Origin: Shewanella gelidimarina
GTDB taxonomy: Bacteria; Pseudomonadota; Gammaproteobacteria; Enterobacterales; Shewanellaceae
Length of the DNA stretch: 64,000 nucleotides
Direction of reading: 5' to 3'
NCBI RefSeq assembly: GCF_023283945.1
Contig: NZ_JAKIKW010000022.1
Location: forward strand, 30,905 to 94,904
Positions 53,722 to 63,790 of this stretch are shown here, piece after piece (position 1 is the first letter of the stretch; each line of letters opens with the position of its first letter). A program made the translations under genes and the position numbers. A model generated the notes under the pieces. The model made no database searches, was not told the origin of the DNA, and saw only the letters and a list, made by a program, of their open reading frames with translations.

Positions 53722-53869
53722 CGGTGTATTTCCCTATATTTCGGCCGCAAAAATCCCCCCTCTCTAGTGAGTAGAGTGGCAATGCAGCACGAATGAATGA
53801 GTGTTGGTTTGAAATGCTCATCAGCCTTTGTTAGCTGATGAGCAGGGCGAGTCCTTTAGTGAGCTGGTA

Positions 53870-54835
53870 TTATTTCAGCTTCTTGAACCATAAGTTGTGG
53901 TGTTGCTTAGCCCAGTTTTCGTCACAATAACCAGAGGTCATGTTAGACATGCCGCCTTCGGACATCACTGTCGCCATGAAGATGTGTACCACTGAGAAAG
54001 CGCTGATGATGATGGTTGAAACAATGTGCATTGCCAGCATCAAATTCGCGGTATTCTTAGTAACAGCAAAGGTTTCAGGGAACATCATTGTCAGACCAGA
54101 AATCACCATCAAGCCACCAAAGAGTGCAAATACCCAGAACCAAAGCTTTTCACCTGCGTTGGCAAAGCCTGCATCTGGATGATGCTTCTTACCAGTATTG
54201 AGGTAACCACCGAGCACGGCAAACCACTTAAGGTCATAGCTGGCTGGAATTTGCTTTGGTGCCCACATCACTATCATCAGGATGTAACCTAAGATGAAGG
54301 GGAACGCCATTAGCTCATGCAGACCGCTAGAAAGACCGACTAATGATCCCCAGCTAGAGGCATTCATGCTTGGCTCAAAGTAGTGTCGACCACCCGCTAA
54401 GACTAAGCCCGTTAGCATAAGCAGGATGCAGGCAATCGCTCCCAGCCAATGCACACTGACGCTTAAGCCTGACCAACGTTTGATCATCTTACCTGAGAAA
54501 CCTTTATCCAGACGTGAGACACCGTTCACCATGATGAAGATGATAAACAACGCGATCACGCCAAACAGGCTGGCAAAAACCAAAAATGCGATACTTTCAG
54601 TGGCTGCTAAGTAACCCAGAATAGTTTCGTCAGCATCTTCAGGTATTGATGCTGGCATCAATAACTCAGGTTGCGTCGGCATACCGCGTATTTCAGGGAT
54701 GTCACCTGGAATAGCTTCTACTTGAATTTCCTGCCATTGCTGAGGCTGCAATGTCGCAACGTCAGCGGCCATGGCTGCCGTTGAGACAAACAGGCTCATG
54801 ACAATAAAACTAAACAATCTTATTGCTCTGTTCAT
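53870..54835 (-). CDS. Cytochrome b subunit (FdnI/FdhC-like)
   Basis: 321 residues with a signal peptide (1-23), a periplasmic stretch, then about five membrane helices. The b-type heme ligands are in SVHWLGAIACI, GLHELMAFPFIL and AMHIVSTIIISAFSVVHIF. It matches the gamma subunit of formate dehydrogenases, which passes electrons to or from quinone. Here it closes an operon with a molybdopterin subunit (56120), an iron-sulfur subunit (55564) and a TorD-type chaperone. A gap of 141 bp separates it from the chaperone gene. Confidence 0.87.
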   Translation of the reverse strand: MNRAIRLFSFIVMSLFVSTAAMAADVATLQPQQWQEIQVEAIPGDIPEIRGMPTQPELLMPASIPEDADETILGYLAATESIAFLVFASLFGVIALFIIFIMVNGVSRLDKGFSGKMIKRWSGLSVSVHWLGAIACILLMLTGLVLAGGRHYFEPSMNASSWGSLVGLSSGLHELMAFPFILGYILMIVMWAPKQIPASYDLKWFAVLGGYLNTGKKHHPDAGFANAGEKLWFWVFALFGGLMVISGLTMMFPETFAVTKNTANLMLAMHIVSTIIISAFSVVHIFMATVMSEGGMSNMTSGYCDENWAKQHHNLWFKKLK

Positions 54836-54976
54836 TCGTAACTCCTTTAGCGATGTTAGGTCGCCTATTGGGTACTTTCCGTCGAATATCTGAGGGGTAT
54901 AGATTCAGGTATCGACGGACATTACCGTTTCACTCGGTACAAAGTGGGTTAACTTATCGTGTATAAAGTCAACTCA

Positions 54977-55564
54977 TCACTGCATTTTTTGGGTGATTAA
55001 AAGGTGCAGCTCAGTCGCAAACTCGCGCCAAAAAGCTTGCTGGGCATGGTTCTTTATCCCTTCACAGAAGGGCGTGATCCAAGTGCCAAGGTGCTTAGTG
55101 ATGAACTCGTCGCCAATGGCTGTGAGTTCCTCGAAGGCGTCGATATTATTGGCTGCTTTCTGCTCACTCGCTAACGCGTGAACACAGTAGAGAAACTCCA
55201 GTTCGTTACCGATAAAGTCGGCAGGTTCATTGAATTTATCATCAATGACCAAGCCAATCTCTTGATAGAACTCGGCAACTCTGACTGTTTCATCTGTATT
55301 CATGACATGGTTGCCGCTGCGATAAACGCCCTCGTAAGGGGCAACCAACAGCTTATATGGCCCGATACACATACGGTTGAAGTCAAACTCCAATTCCGAT
55401 GAGTCATCGACAAATTTCTTTGCTTCTGTGAGCAAAGCGCTATCGGGGCGGTTCGCTTCGAGATATGCGATCATGCCCGTTAACGCCTCTGTCCCTGAGG
55501 GCGCGAAAATCATCGATTTATAGGCAAAGTATGCAGTTGCCATCGGACCATATTGTGCAGTCAT
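54977..55564 (-). CDS. TorD/DmsD-type molybdoenzyme chaperone
   Basis: 195 residues, all helical. The family motif is seen as EPADFIGNELEFLYCV (compare PDHIGVELEFM in TorD). Such chaperones bind the Tat signal of the catalytic subunit and help cofactor insertion. The ATG overlaps the stop of the iron-sulfur gene by one base (TAATG), so the two are coupled. Its client should be the 56120 product. Confidence 0.85.
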   Translation of the reverse strand: MTAQYGPMATAYFAYKSMIFAPSGTEALTGMIAYLEANRPDSALLTEAKKFVDDSSELEFDFNRMCIGPYKLLVAPYEGVYRSGNHVMNTDETVRVAEFYQEIGLVIDDKFNEPADFIGNELEFLYCVHALASEQKAANNIDAFEELTAIGDEFITKHLGTWITPFCEGIKNHAQQAFWREFATELHLLITQKMQ

Positions 55565-56109
55565 TATGCGCGTTCCTTAATAATCACCATGTTTGGTTTC
55601 GTGATGCAATCGCCGTAACCGACACCTTCTTTACTGGCAGAAGGTTTCTTTAACACCTCATCGATGTTACCTACTTGGATACATTCAACTGGACAGCCAG
55701 CAACGCAGGCGGGTGCCATGCCACGGTCTAGTAGTTCGACACACATGTTGCACTTGTCAGCCTTACCATCGTCTTCACGAATGTTGACCGCAGAGTACGG
55801 ACAGGCGCTGACGCACAGGCCACAACCAGTACATTTCTCACGATCTAGCACCACGATACCGTCATCTCTGACATGGTAGGCCTTAGTAGGACAAACCATT
55901 AGGCAAGCAGGGTTTTCACAATGCATGCAAGAGTGAGATAACCACACGTCAACAGCGCCATCTTCGCGTTGTACTTCATAACGGTCGACTTTGCGGAATC
56001 TATGATTTTCAGGCAACTCGTTGTGAATTTGGCAGGCGACAGTACAGGCACCACAACCAACACAGTTCTCTTGTCTGAAGACAAAGCCCACTTTTTGATT
56101 AATAGACAT
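55564..56109 (-). CDS. 4Fe-4S electron-transfer subunit (DmsB/PsrB-like)
   Basis: 181 residues with four ferredoxin clusters: CVGCGACTVAC, CMHCENPACLMVC, CTGCGLCVSAC and CNMC...CVAGC. It carries electrons between the cytochrome b and molybdopterin subunits. It has no signal peptide of its own and probably travels with the Tat-exported catalytic subunit. The gene starts 10 bp after the catalytic gene. Confidence 0.93.
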   Translation of the reverse strand: MSINQKVGFVFRQENCVGCGACTVACQIHNELPENHRFRKVDRYEVQREDGAVDVWLSHSCMHCENPACLMVCPTKAYHVRDDGIVVLDREKCTGCGLCVSACPYSAVNIREDDGKADKCNMCVELLDRGMAPACVAGCPVECIQVGNIDEVLKKPSASKEGVGYGDCITKPNMVIIKERA

Positions 56110-56119
56110 CTTTTACTCC

Positions 56120-58336
56120 TTAGGCTTTTTCTAACGCGACATTAGTCGAATGGTAGGCTGAACAGCCGCCCATATCGGTTAACTTGTCGGTAGTGAGGTT
56201 GTTGGTACAACTGGCTCTGCCCTGAGGGTCCATACGGCGCCAGTTGTTCTTGGGTGCCATTACGGTACCGCGGCCAACCTGACTTGAAACCTGTGCGGTG
56301 AAGAACGCTTCGCCACGGTGGTTGCTGAGTCGGACTGTGTCGTTATTCTTAATGCCTAACTCTTTTGCGTCTTCGGTATTAACCTTGGCAAAATACGCCG
56401 GGAAGTTACGAATATACTTCACGTTATAGAAGGCGCTGTTTGCACGTTGGGGGATCGCAGGAGATAACATGCGGAATGGCAAGTTTTTCTCTTCTGGGAT
56501 CATCTCATCTTCAGGTAAACCGAAGTCAATGACGGGGTGGTAACCGGCGTCAATCATCATCTGAGAATGGAATTCAATCTTGCCACTGTCAGTTTTATAC
56601 TTACCATCACCGAAGTAAGGGCGTTGATCGTAAACGGTGACAAATTTCTCTTTGATGATCTGTTCGTAGGTGATGTTGTTGTGTCTGAACGCAGGTTCTT
56701 CAGTGTCTAAGAAATCACGCAGAATTTGTTCATAATCGACGCGCATCTCTGGGTGGTGATCTAGTCCCATATGAGCAGCTAACTCTTTGAAGAAGATCCA
56801 GTTATCTTTAGATTCACCTAAAGGCTCAATCACTTTCTCAGAAGTTTGCATGTGGTAACAGTTGTAATCGGTACCCATATCTGGGAACTCGAACTGCGTG
56901 GTCGATGGTACAATAATATCGGCAAGTTCCGCCGTATCTGTCATTAAGAAATCATGGACGACTAAGAACAGATCATCACGCATAACACCGCGGCGACAGG
57001 CGTTGGAATCTGGCGCAACGGAAACAAAGTTACCATTGTAGTTAATCACAGCTTTAATAGGCTTGATTGGTTTACCATAGCCAGTCGGATCAGTCGGGTG
57101 AAGCGCTTTGGCTATCTCCGTCATGTTGACATGCCCTACGGTGTCGCCATTGGGATGGATATGATCGGCACGACCTTTAGAGTAGTTCAGGCTGTCATCG
57201 GCTTGGGTGTTATCGTAAACGAAACCATTACCAATCTTACCGAATTGACCCGCAACAGCGTGCATCATCGCGATAGCACGAGACATACGAGCGCCGTTGT
57301 AGTTACGCTGCATACCGTAACCTAGACGTAATACCGATAGTTCAGACTCACCGTAGACCTTGGCGAACTTGAACATCTTCTCTGTCGGTACACCGGTAAC
57401 CTTCTCAATTTCCTCGTAACTCATTTCGTCGAGACGTTTAAGCAGGTCTTGGTAGCCCAGAGTGTTCGCTTCGATAAACTTAAGATCGGCTAAGTTATTT
57501 TCGATCAAGTATTTCATGATACCGGCAGCAAGATGGGTATCAGTACTTGGCTTTGGTTGTAACCAAATATCAGCTTGTGACGCAATCGGCGTACGTATCG
57601 GGTTCACCACTAACAGTTTGGCACCCTTATCGCGTGCCTGGTTGATGAACTTGATGCCGTGAACGTTGGTTGCCGTTTCGTTCTGACCCCAAGAGATATA
57701 ACAGTTGGTGTAGATGTTGTCGTATGGATCTGGACCTTGGTATGTACCTGTCACAGATTTAAGACCTTCATAGGCAGCGAATACACACACCTTACGGTCT
57801 AGCTTACGAGCACCAACGGCATTGAAGAAACGGCTTGGTCCGCCGTATTTACCAATAACACCTTCATGACCTGAGTAGCTGTATGGCAGAATCGAATCAG
57901 AGCCGTGCTCTTTGATGATTGTCTTCAGACGAGAGCTGATTTTTTCATAGGCTTCATCCCATGAAATACGACGCCACTTGCCTTCGCCCTTTTCACCCGC
58001 ACGTTCCATTGGATGTAAGATACGATCGGCAGCATAAGTGTACTGCACATAGGCATGACCCTTAACACAAGGTGAGGTGCCCATTTTCTTCATCTCTGAA
58101 GCACCTTCGACATAGGTCATACGGCCATTTTGCACGGTAAACTTCAGCAAACAGCGGTCAGCACAGTTACGTTGGCAAGTGTGATATTTGATCTCACCTT
58201 CGCGCTTGAGTAATTTGTCTGGTGCGCCGCCACGTTGTTCCGTAGCGCTGGCAATGCCGGGCATCAAGCCTGACAGAGAGCCTACAACGGAGCTTGCTCC
58301 TACTCCCTGCAGGAAGGTGCGTCTGTTAATCTTCAT
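56120..58336 (-). CDS. Molybdopterin oxidoreductase catalytic subunit, Cys-ligand type
   Basis: 738 residues with a Tat signal (NRRTFLQG), a [4Fe-4S] site at C54-x3-C58-x3-C62...C90, and the ISWDEA motif. The position that coordinates Mo in NapA-type enzymes (RxC) aligns with Cys184 in KLDRKVCVFAAYEG, while DMSO reductases have Ser there. The next residue is Val, not the His found in formate dehydrogenases. The enzyme therefore belongs with Cys-ligand types (polysulfide/thiosulfate-like) or an unassigned clade. Its partner subunits are DmsB-like and FdnI-like. Substrate unknown. Confidence 0.9.
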   Translation of the reverse strand: MKINRRTFLQGVGASSVVGSLSGLMPGIASATEQRGGAPDKLLKREGEIKYHTCQRNCADRCLLKFTVQNGRMTYVEGASEMKKMGTSPCVKGHAYVQYTYAADRILHPMERAGEKGEGKWRRISWDEAYEKISSRLKTIIKEHGSDSILPYSYSGHEGVIGKYGGPSRFFNAVGARKLDRKVCVFAAYEGLKSVTGTYQGPDPYDNIYTNCYISWGQNETATNVHGIKFINQARDKGAKLLVVNPIRTPIASQADIWLQPKPSTDTHLAAGIMKYLIENNLADLKFIEANTLGYQDLLKRLDEMSYEEIEKVTGVPTEKMFKFAKVYGESELSVLRLGYGMQRNYNGARMSRAIAMMHAVAGQFGKIGNGFVYDNTQADDSLNYSKGRADHIHPNGDTVGHVNMTEIAKALHPTDPTGYGKPIKPIKAVINYNGNFVSVAPDSNACRRGVMRDDLFLVVHDFLMTDTAELADIIVPSTTQFEFPDMGTDYNCYHMQTSEKVIEPLGESKDNWIFFKELAAHMGLDHHPEMRVDYEQILRDFLDTEEPAFRHNNITYEQIIKEKFVTVYDQRPYFGDGKYKTDSGKIEFHSQMMIDAGYHPVIDFGLPEDEMIPEEKNLPFRMLSPAIPQRANSAFYNVKYIRNFPAYFAKVNTEDAKELGIKNNDTVRLSNHRGEAFFTAQVSSQVGRGTVMAPKNNWRRMDPQGRASCTNNLTTDKLTDMGGCSAYHSTNVALEKA

Positions 58337-58537
58337 ATGTGTTCCCCATCTTGATAGTGTTTATTCACTACTTATATTTTTTGCGTTGACGACATGAATA
58401 TTACTTGTGAGTAACTTAACTTCAGGCGTAGTTAGTACTTACTCTATTTTGAACGGTTTAGTTCTGGTGTTACTCCTTTAACGGTCAAATCAGGCCTCTC
58501 ATCGACACTGGTTTTGACTTCTCCTATGAATAGCTCA

Positions 58538-59503
58538 CTAGGCTTCACTGGCTAAACGCCATTCTCTTTCTAGCCCACAAATTAATTTAGATTTTACCCA
58601 GCTGAATGCGGCCGAATGATTGGTATTGCCAAATAGTACATAGTTACCAATCTCACGATTTTCACGGCGACGTATTCGACATTTCTGTGCCAGATCTTCA
58701 GGCAATTTGACATAGTCAATGCCGGGTAACATATTGACGAATTGACGCGTAAATTGGTTACAGCTCAGCGTGATGGCATTGGTTTCACTTAATAGTCGCA
58801 TTGCGGAGGCTAGACTGTCGGTATAGCCCTCGACTTCCATGCATAGATCTTGTTCACGGCATAAATTAACTAACAGCGGGCAAACAAGGTCGTCGTAATT
58901 ATCAATCTCTAAACAGGAATAACGAGACAGGCTTTCAAGCGTGAGCGGCTGATTGAAAATGGGGTGCGCACGTTTAGCTAAAATATAGAGACTGTCAGTT
59001 TCTGAGAACATTTCGTAGTTGAGATTTTTGCCATTAAACCCTTCGTATACGACTACAAAATCCATATCGCCATTGGCGAGTTCGGTAGAGCAGTCATGGG
59101 TCAATACTCTGACATCAAACCTTAAGTTAGGTGCTTCTTGCAAAATGTCATCGCGAACGACTTTTTGCACCGCATAGACAAACTCATCGTAAGCATGAAT
59201 AACAAACTGCCCACCAGATTCTGCTGGGGTGAACACTGAATGCTGCATCTCTATTTTTTGGTACTGTTCAACCAGACTTTTTGCCATTGGGATGAGTTGA
59301 TGAGTTTTCTCGGTAGCCACAAAGCCAGAGCAGCGTCTTATAAAAAGAGAGTCTTTAAATATATCTCTCAATATTTTCAAGGTTCTACTCACACCAGAAG
59401 CCGTCATGCCCAATTCATTTGCAGCTTGATGGCTTTGTCCATGCTCATATATAGCAATAAACACTTTTAATTGATTATAATTTAGTTGGTCTATTTTGTT
59501 CAT
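58538..59503 (-). CDS. LysR-family regulator between two molybdoenzyme loci
   Basis: 321 residues. The winged helix is GQSHQAANELGMTASGVSRTLKILRD, then a long effector-binding domain. It is upstream of the 58336-53870 operon on the same strand (201 bp gap) and divergent from the 60050-63790 pair (546 bp gap), so it may control either. TtrRS-type two-component regulators, usual for tetrathionate reductase, are not in the window. Confidence 0.9.
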   Translation of the reverse strand: MNKIDQLNYNQLKVFIAIYEHGQSHQAANELGMTASGVSRTLKILRDIFKDSLFIRRCSGFVATEKTHQLIPMAKSLVEQYQKIEMQHSVFTPAESGGQFVIHAYDEFVYAVQKVVRDDILQEAPNLRFDVRVLTHDCSTELANGDMDFVVVYEGFNGKNLNYEMFSETDSLYILAKRAHPIFNQPLTLESLSRYSCLEIDNYDDLVCPLLVNLCREQDLCMEVEGYTDSLASAMRLLSETNAITLSCNQFTRQFVNMLPGIDYVKLPEDLAQKCRIRRRENREIGNYVLFGNTNHSAAFSWVKSKLICGLEREWRLASEA

Positions 59504-60049
59504 GGCAAATTCACTGGCTGAATTAATTGATTGGTATCATCTATATAATAGTTGTGATGTTCAGTGTTATAAGTCACATTTTTAAAAAGCTTGTTTTTAT
59601 ATTTTTGATATAGGTCTCGTGTTTTACATATTAACATTCGCAAATGTCGAAAAGTGATATTTGCTATGGACATTTTTATATATGTAACTTCTATGTGTAT
59701 TACTGGTTAAGTTGTACTTTGGTACTAGATGTGACCACCGTTATTACTGGCGTAAGCGCATGTTTTACATATGCTTTATCTGCTTAGTCATTTAGATCGC
59801 TTTAGTGATTAATTAAAGTGAGACATAAAGCCAAGTATGTTTTTGTACTCTATAAATTATATCCAAAAATCATCTAACGATTTAATTTCACGAAAATAAT
59901 AATTATTTTTCTATTGTGACCTTTATTTGATATTTGCAGCTTTAATTATTCCTTTGTATATATGTTTACATGTTTGAGTGTATTTTATATATAGAGTTTT
60001 TATAAGTGGTTTCAGTAATTATTTATTGAACCCATAATAAGGAATAATT
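59504..60049. other. AT-rich divergent promoter region
   Basis: 546 bp without a gene. A dyad with GCAAAT (59640-59645) and ATTTGC (59659-59664) could be an operator. The word TTTTACATAT occurs near 59621 and again near 59763. GGAA just before 60050 is the ribosome site. No perfect FNR or CRP box was found. Confidence 0.4.
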
Positions 60050-60745
60050 ATGTTGGATAGACGCTCCATATTAAAAATGGCCGCTGGTGGTGCAATGTTA
60101 ACGCTGATCCCAAGCGTTCAACTTCAAGCTAAAACCCCAGGTAAAAGATTGGCTATGGTGTTTGATGTTCGCCGTTGCACAGGGTGTCTATCTTGTACTG
60201 TGTCCTGTGCAATGGAAAACCAAACCGATACCGGCCGTTGTCGAACTCGAGTCAACCAAGCTGCAATTGAGCTGGACGGTGGCTTTGCGACGCTGGCGGT
60301 ACCAAATCAATGTAATCAGTGTGATAACCCACCCTGCGTTGATGTTTGCCCAGTAGAAGCAACCTACAAACGTAAAGAGGATGGCATTGTGGTTATTGAC
60401 CATGATGAGTGTATCCATTGCCAGTTATGTGTCGATGCTTGCCCATATGGGGCAAGACGCAAAGATGAAACCTTAGAATCACCTCCCGAGAAGTGTAACT
60501 TCTGTATTCATCGAGTCTCAGCAGGATTACTACCTGCATGTGTTGAAACTTGTATTGGTGAAGCGCGTAATTTTGGCGACCTCAATGATCCAAACAGTAA
60601 AGTATCGCAACTGGTTCGCGATAACTCGGTTTACGCCATGCTGGCGGGTGAGGGAACTAAGCCAAATATTTTCTATATTGGTTTACCTGAACAACCGAAA
60701 GACAAGCAGATCTTGTCACTTAATTTCCTTGAATGGCAACGCTAG
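60050..60745 (+). CDS. 4Fe-4S subunit, tetrathionate-reductase B-like
   Basis: 231 residues with a Tat-like signal (DRRSILKMAAGGAML) and four clusters: CTGCLSCTVSC, CNQCDNPPCVDVC, CIHCQLCVDAC and CNFC...CVETC. It resembles TtrB. It begins 546 bp from the divergent LysR gene and is followed after 9 bp by the catalytic gene. A membrane anchor (TtrC/NrfD-like) is not seen before the window ends. Confidence 0.87.
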   Translation: MLDRRSILKMAAGGAMLTLIPSVQLQAKTPGKRLAMVFDVRRCTGCLSCTVSCAMENQTDTGRCRTRVNQAAIELDGGFATLAVPNQCNQCDNPPCVDVCPVEATYKRKEDGIVVIDHDECIHCQLCVDACPYGARRKDETLESPPEKCNFCIHRVSAGLLPACVETCIGEARNFGDLNDPNSKVSQLVRDNSVYAMLAGEGTKPNIFYIGLPEQPKDKQILSLNFLEWQR

Positions 60746-60754
60746 GAGCGGGTA

Positions 60755-63700
60755 ATGGACAGACGTAAATTTTTAACGCAAGCGGGCGCTGTTTCTGTGG
60801 CTGCTGCCACAGTGGGTTGTGGCAAGATGGCTCAAGCTACACATCCTGAACGCAGCCAAGATGTCAGTCGTTTTGGTCATCCGATCCCAGCAGAGTGCCA
60901 GCAAGATGCTAATGGGCAATGGCAACTCACCCAAGGCGTGCGCACTGCATATTCTAGGTGTTTTAGCTGCTATAACATTTGTGGTCTTCGAGTGCGTATC
61001 GACGAAGCCAGTGACAAAGTGCTCAAAGTCGGTGGTAATCCATATTGTGAGAATAACTCTGGTTCTCCATTGCCGATAGCGATGGCTGTTAAGCAAAGTT
61101 ATATTGCTTTAGCGGGTGAGGCCGGACTCGAAAACCGTGCCACTACCTGTGCTAAAGGAGCCAGTTGTGCTGACTCTGTTGATGACGAACGCCGTGTCAC
61201 TGATGTGCTTAAGCGTGATGGTCAACGTGGTGAAGGTAAGTGGGTCACCATTAGTTATGAGCAAGCATTAAAAGAAATTTTAGAAGGCGGCGATCTCTTT
61301 GGTGAAGGCCATGTCGAAGGTTTACGCAGTTTACGTCAACTCGACAAACCGGTTAAGCCTGGTTTCCCTGAGTTTGGCAGCGCGGCGAACCACCTGTTTG
61401 CTACCTACTGTGCCGAAGATACCTTACGCGGCAGCTTCTACGCTCGCTTTATGCAACAGTCTTGGGGCACGAGTAACTTAGGCACTAAGCATGCTTACTG
61501 CGGTGCAGCTCAAGCGACGGGTTATAGCTTAGGTATGGCTTCAGGCTTTGAAGAGTGGCTCAATGATGTTGATTGGGACAATGTCGAATATGGCTTGTTT
61601 ATGGGCACCAGCCCCGGTTCTTCAGGTGCAAGCCTTAACCGCGTCGGTCGTGGTCTTGCTGATAGTCGAGTCGATAGAAAGTTCAAATATGTGTGTGTTG
61701 ATCCACTGCTCAGAACCACAGTCGCTGCCGATACCAATGCAACATGGTTAGCGGTTAAACCTGGACAAGATGCAGCGTTCTCTTTTGGTGTGATTCGTAC
61801 CATGCTAGAAGAGGGTTGGTTTAATAAAACCCACCTTGAAGGCGCCAGCGAGAAAGCGGCTAAAGCGGCAGGCGAGCTTAACTTTACCAATGCGGGTCAC
61901 TTAGTGATTGTTGATGCGAAGCACCCCGATTACCGCCGTTTTGCAAAGGCAAAAGACTTTGGTTTAGGCGGGGATGAAGCGCTGATGATTAACGCCGATA
62001 CACAGGACTTTGTGTCTGTTGAATCGGGTGACAAGGCTGAGCTCTTTGTCAGTAAAATCGTTAAAGACAAATCTGGTCGTCGGGTTAAATTAGCGTCTTC
62101 GTTGTATTTGTTAAGAGAAGAAACACAACGTACCAGCATGAAAGAGTACGCCGCCAAGTCGGGTATTGCGATTGCAGATATGCGCCAAGTGGCAAAAGAT
62201 TTAGGTCGTTACGGTCGTAAAGCCTGTGTTGCTGGTAATGGTGGCACAAATTCGTCTGATGGTTTCGTTATGGGCTGGATCTGGGCAACGTTGAATACCT
62301 TAGTCGGTAGTCATGACGCTAAGGGCGGTGCTATTTACGGTAACGGGCCAATTGGTGGTATGGAAGGTCGCTATGATTTAGCCAGTATCGACAATGGCGT
62401 GAGCTTGGACGGTGTGGTTAATGCCTGCCGCGATGGGGCTTATGAGTCATCGACTGAATATAAGCAAAAACTCGCTAAAGGTGAAAACCCATACCCTGCT
62501 AGCACGCCGTGGCATGAGGTTCTGCCTGCGATGAATGCAGCAGAACAGTGGACGAGTCATGCCAATAACGACCCGTATCAAGCTAAAGTGTTGTTTAACT
62601 GGCGTAATAACTTTCTTTATAGCGCAGCCTCTATTAGCCAAGAAGTGGTCGCGAGTATTGCTGACCCTAAACGTTTACCGTTAATTATTGGCATTGATTG
62701 CCACATGAATGAGACGAATCGTTACGCTGATTATTTTATTCCTGATCGCTCAATGCTAGAAGAGTATGCCGCAGACCGTATGTGGGGCTCGCATATGTTG
62801 GGCGTGGTTGCAGCAGCGCCATTAGTGACACCAAGAACCGTTAAAAACGAAGCGGGTCAACATGTTTGTATGGAGCAGTTGTTAGTCGATATCGCACTCA
62901 ATATGCAGCTTCCGGGCTTTGGTAAAGGCGCGATTGCCCATGAGGATGGTAGCAAGGCTGACTTGCTTTGTTTTGAAGATTGGCACGCTAAATATCTGGC
63001 AAATGTGGCATCACAATGCGAAAACTTGCCGACGGTTACGGCTGAAGATAGGCATTGGGCTGGACTTGATTATGCAATGAAGCCGTTGACGCCGAGACTT
63101 AACCCTAACGAGGCCAGTGAAGTTGAAGCACTGCTATCTCGTGGTGGCTACTATGTAGCAGATGAACGCTATGAAGGTGATTTTGTGAAGGGTGCAGGGG
63201 CCAAATGTCTGCAGATCTACCATGAAGCGGTTGCGCAGCTACGTCATGCTTATTCTGGTGAGCATTACCCAGGCACGATTACGTATCATCAGCATCGATT
63301 CTGGAACGGCGATAGCTGGGAAAGTCACTGGCCAGAAGCTGAGTACCCATTGCTGTTTTCGAGCTATAAGGCAACGGTGAGATCAAATTATGCAGTTGCT
63401 TACAAGCGTATTGCAGAGATCAGCCCGACTAACTTTGTCTATATGCATGAAGAAACAGCAAAGGCACAAAACTTAACCGACGGTGATCTAGTGAGATTAG
63501 TGACCGCCAATGGCAAGCCTGCCGAAGGGACATTACAAACCGATTTAGGTGTCGCAAGAGGGGCGGTATGTGTGTCTCATGGCTTTGGTCATTCAAAAGG
63601 CTTTGGTGGTGACGATAGAGTGATTAATGGGAAAAAATTGGCGGGCTTGAAAGAGCGTGCTGGTGGTATCGCGATTAATCAAATGATTCCTTCAGATCCA

Positions 63701-63790
63701 ACGCGCAAACAAAGTGCCAGTATGCTCAATGATTATTGGACCGGTGCTAACTGCCGACACGGAATTCCAATTCGTGTTGAGAAAGCTTAA
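60755..63790 (+). CDS. Tetrathionate-reductase A-like molybdopterin subunit
   Basis: 1011 residues. A Tat signal (DRRKFLTQAG) with a possible lipid-modified Cys (TVGCG), then [4Fe-4S] ligands C69, C72, C76 (RCFSCYNICG) and C132. The Mo-coordinating Cys is C249 in KHAYCGAAQ, aligned with the AYCG of TtrA. Other shared segments are EGGDLFGEGHVEGLRSL and LFMGTSPGSSG. Length matches TtrA (about 1020). Tetrathionate is the likely substrate, but relatives reduce other oxyanions. AGGAG precedes the ATG. Confidence 0.88.
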   Translation: MDRRKFLTQAGAVSVAAATVGCGKMAQATHPERSQDVSRFGHPIPAECQQDANGQWQLTQGVRTAYSRCFSCYNICGLRVRIDEASDKVLKVGGNPYCENNSGSPLPIAMAVKQSYIALAGEAGLENRATTCAKGASCADSVDDERRVTDVLKRDGQRGEGKWVTISYEQALKEILEGGDLFGEGHVEGLRSLRQLDKPVKPGFPEFGSAANHLFATYCAEDTLRGSFYARFMQQSWGTSNLGTKHAYCGAAQATGYSLGMASGFEEWLNDVDWDNVEYGLFMGTSPGSSGASLNRVGRGLADSRVDRKFKYVCVDPLLRTTVAADTNATWLAVKPGQDAAFSFGVIRTMLEEGWFNKTHLEGASEKAAKAAGELNFTNAGHLVIVDAKHPDYRRFAKAKDFGLGGDEALMINADTQDFVSVESGDKAELFVSKIVKDKSGRRVKLASSLYLLREETQRTSMKEYAAKSGIAIADMRQVAKDLGRYGRKACVAGNGGTNSSDGFVMGWIWATLNTLVGSHDAKGGAIYGNGPIGGMEGRYDLASIDNGVSLDGVVNACRDGAYESSTEYKQKLAKGENPYPASTPWHEVLPAMNAAEQWTSHANNDPYQAKVLFNWRNNFLYSAASISQEVVASIADPKRLPLIIGIDCHMNETNRYADYFIPDRSMLEEYAADRMWGSHMLGVVAAAPLVTPRTVKNEAGQHVCMEQLLVDIALNMQLPGFGKGAIAHEDGSKADLLCFEDWHAKYLANVASQCENLPTVTAEDRHWAGLDYAMKPLTPRLNPNEASEVEALLSRGGYYVADERYEGDFVKGAGAKCLQIYHEAVAQLRHAYSGEHYPGTITYHQHRFWNGDSWESHWPEAEYPLLFSSYKATVRSNYAVAYKRIAEISPTNFVYMHEETAKAQNLTDGDLVRLVTANGKPAEGTLQTDLGVARGAVCVSHGFGHSKGFGGDDRVINGKKLAGLKERAGGIAINQMIPSDPTRKQSASMLNDYWTGANCRHGIPIRVEKA

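Noticed and set aside
59553..59578. TGTGA...TCACA as a CRP site
   Set aside because: The half-sites are 16 bp apart where CRP needs 6, so the spacing excludes it.
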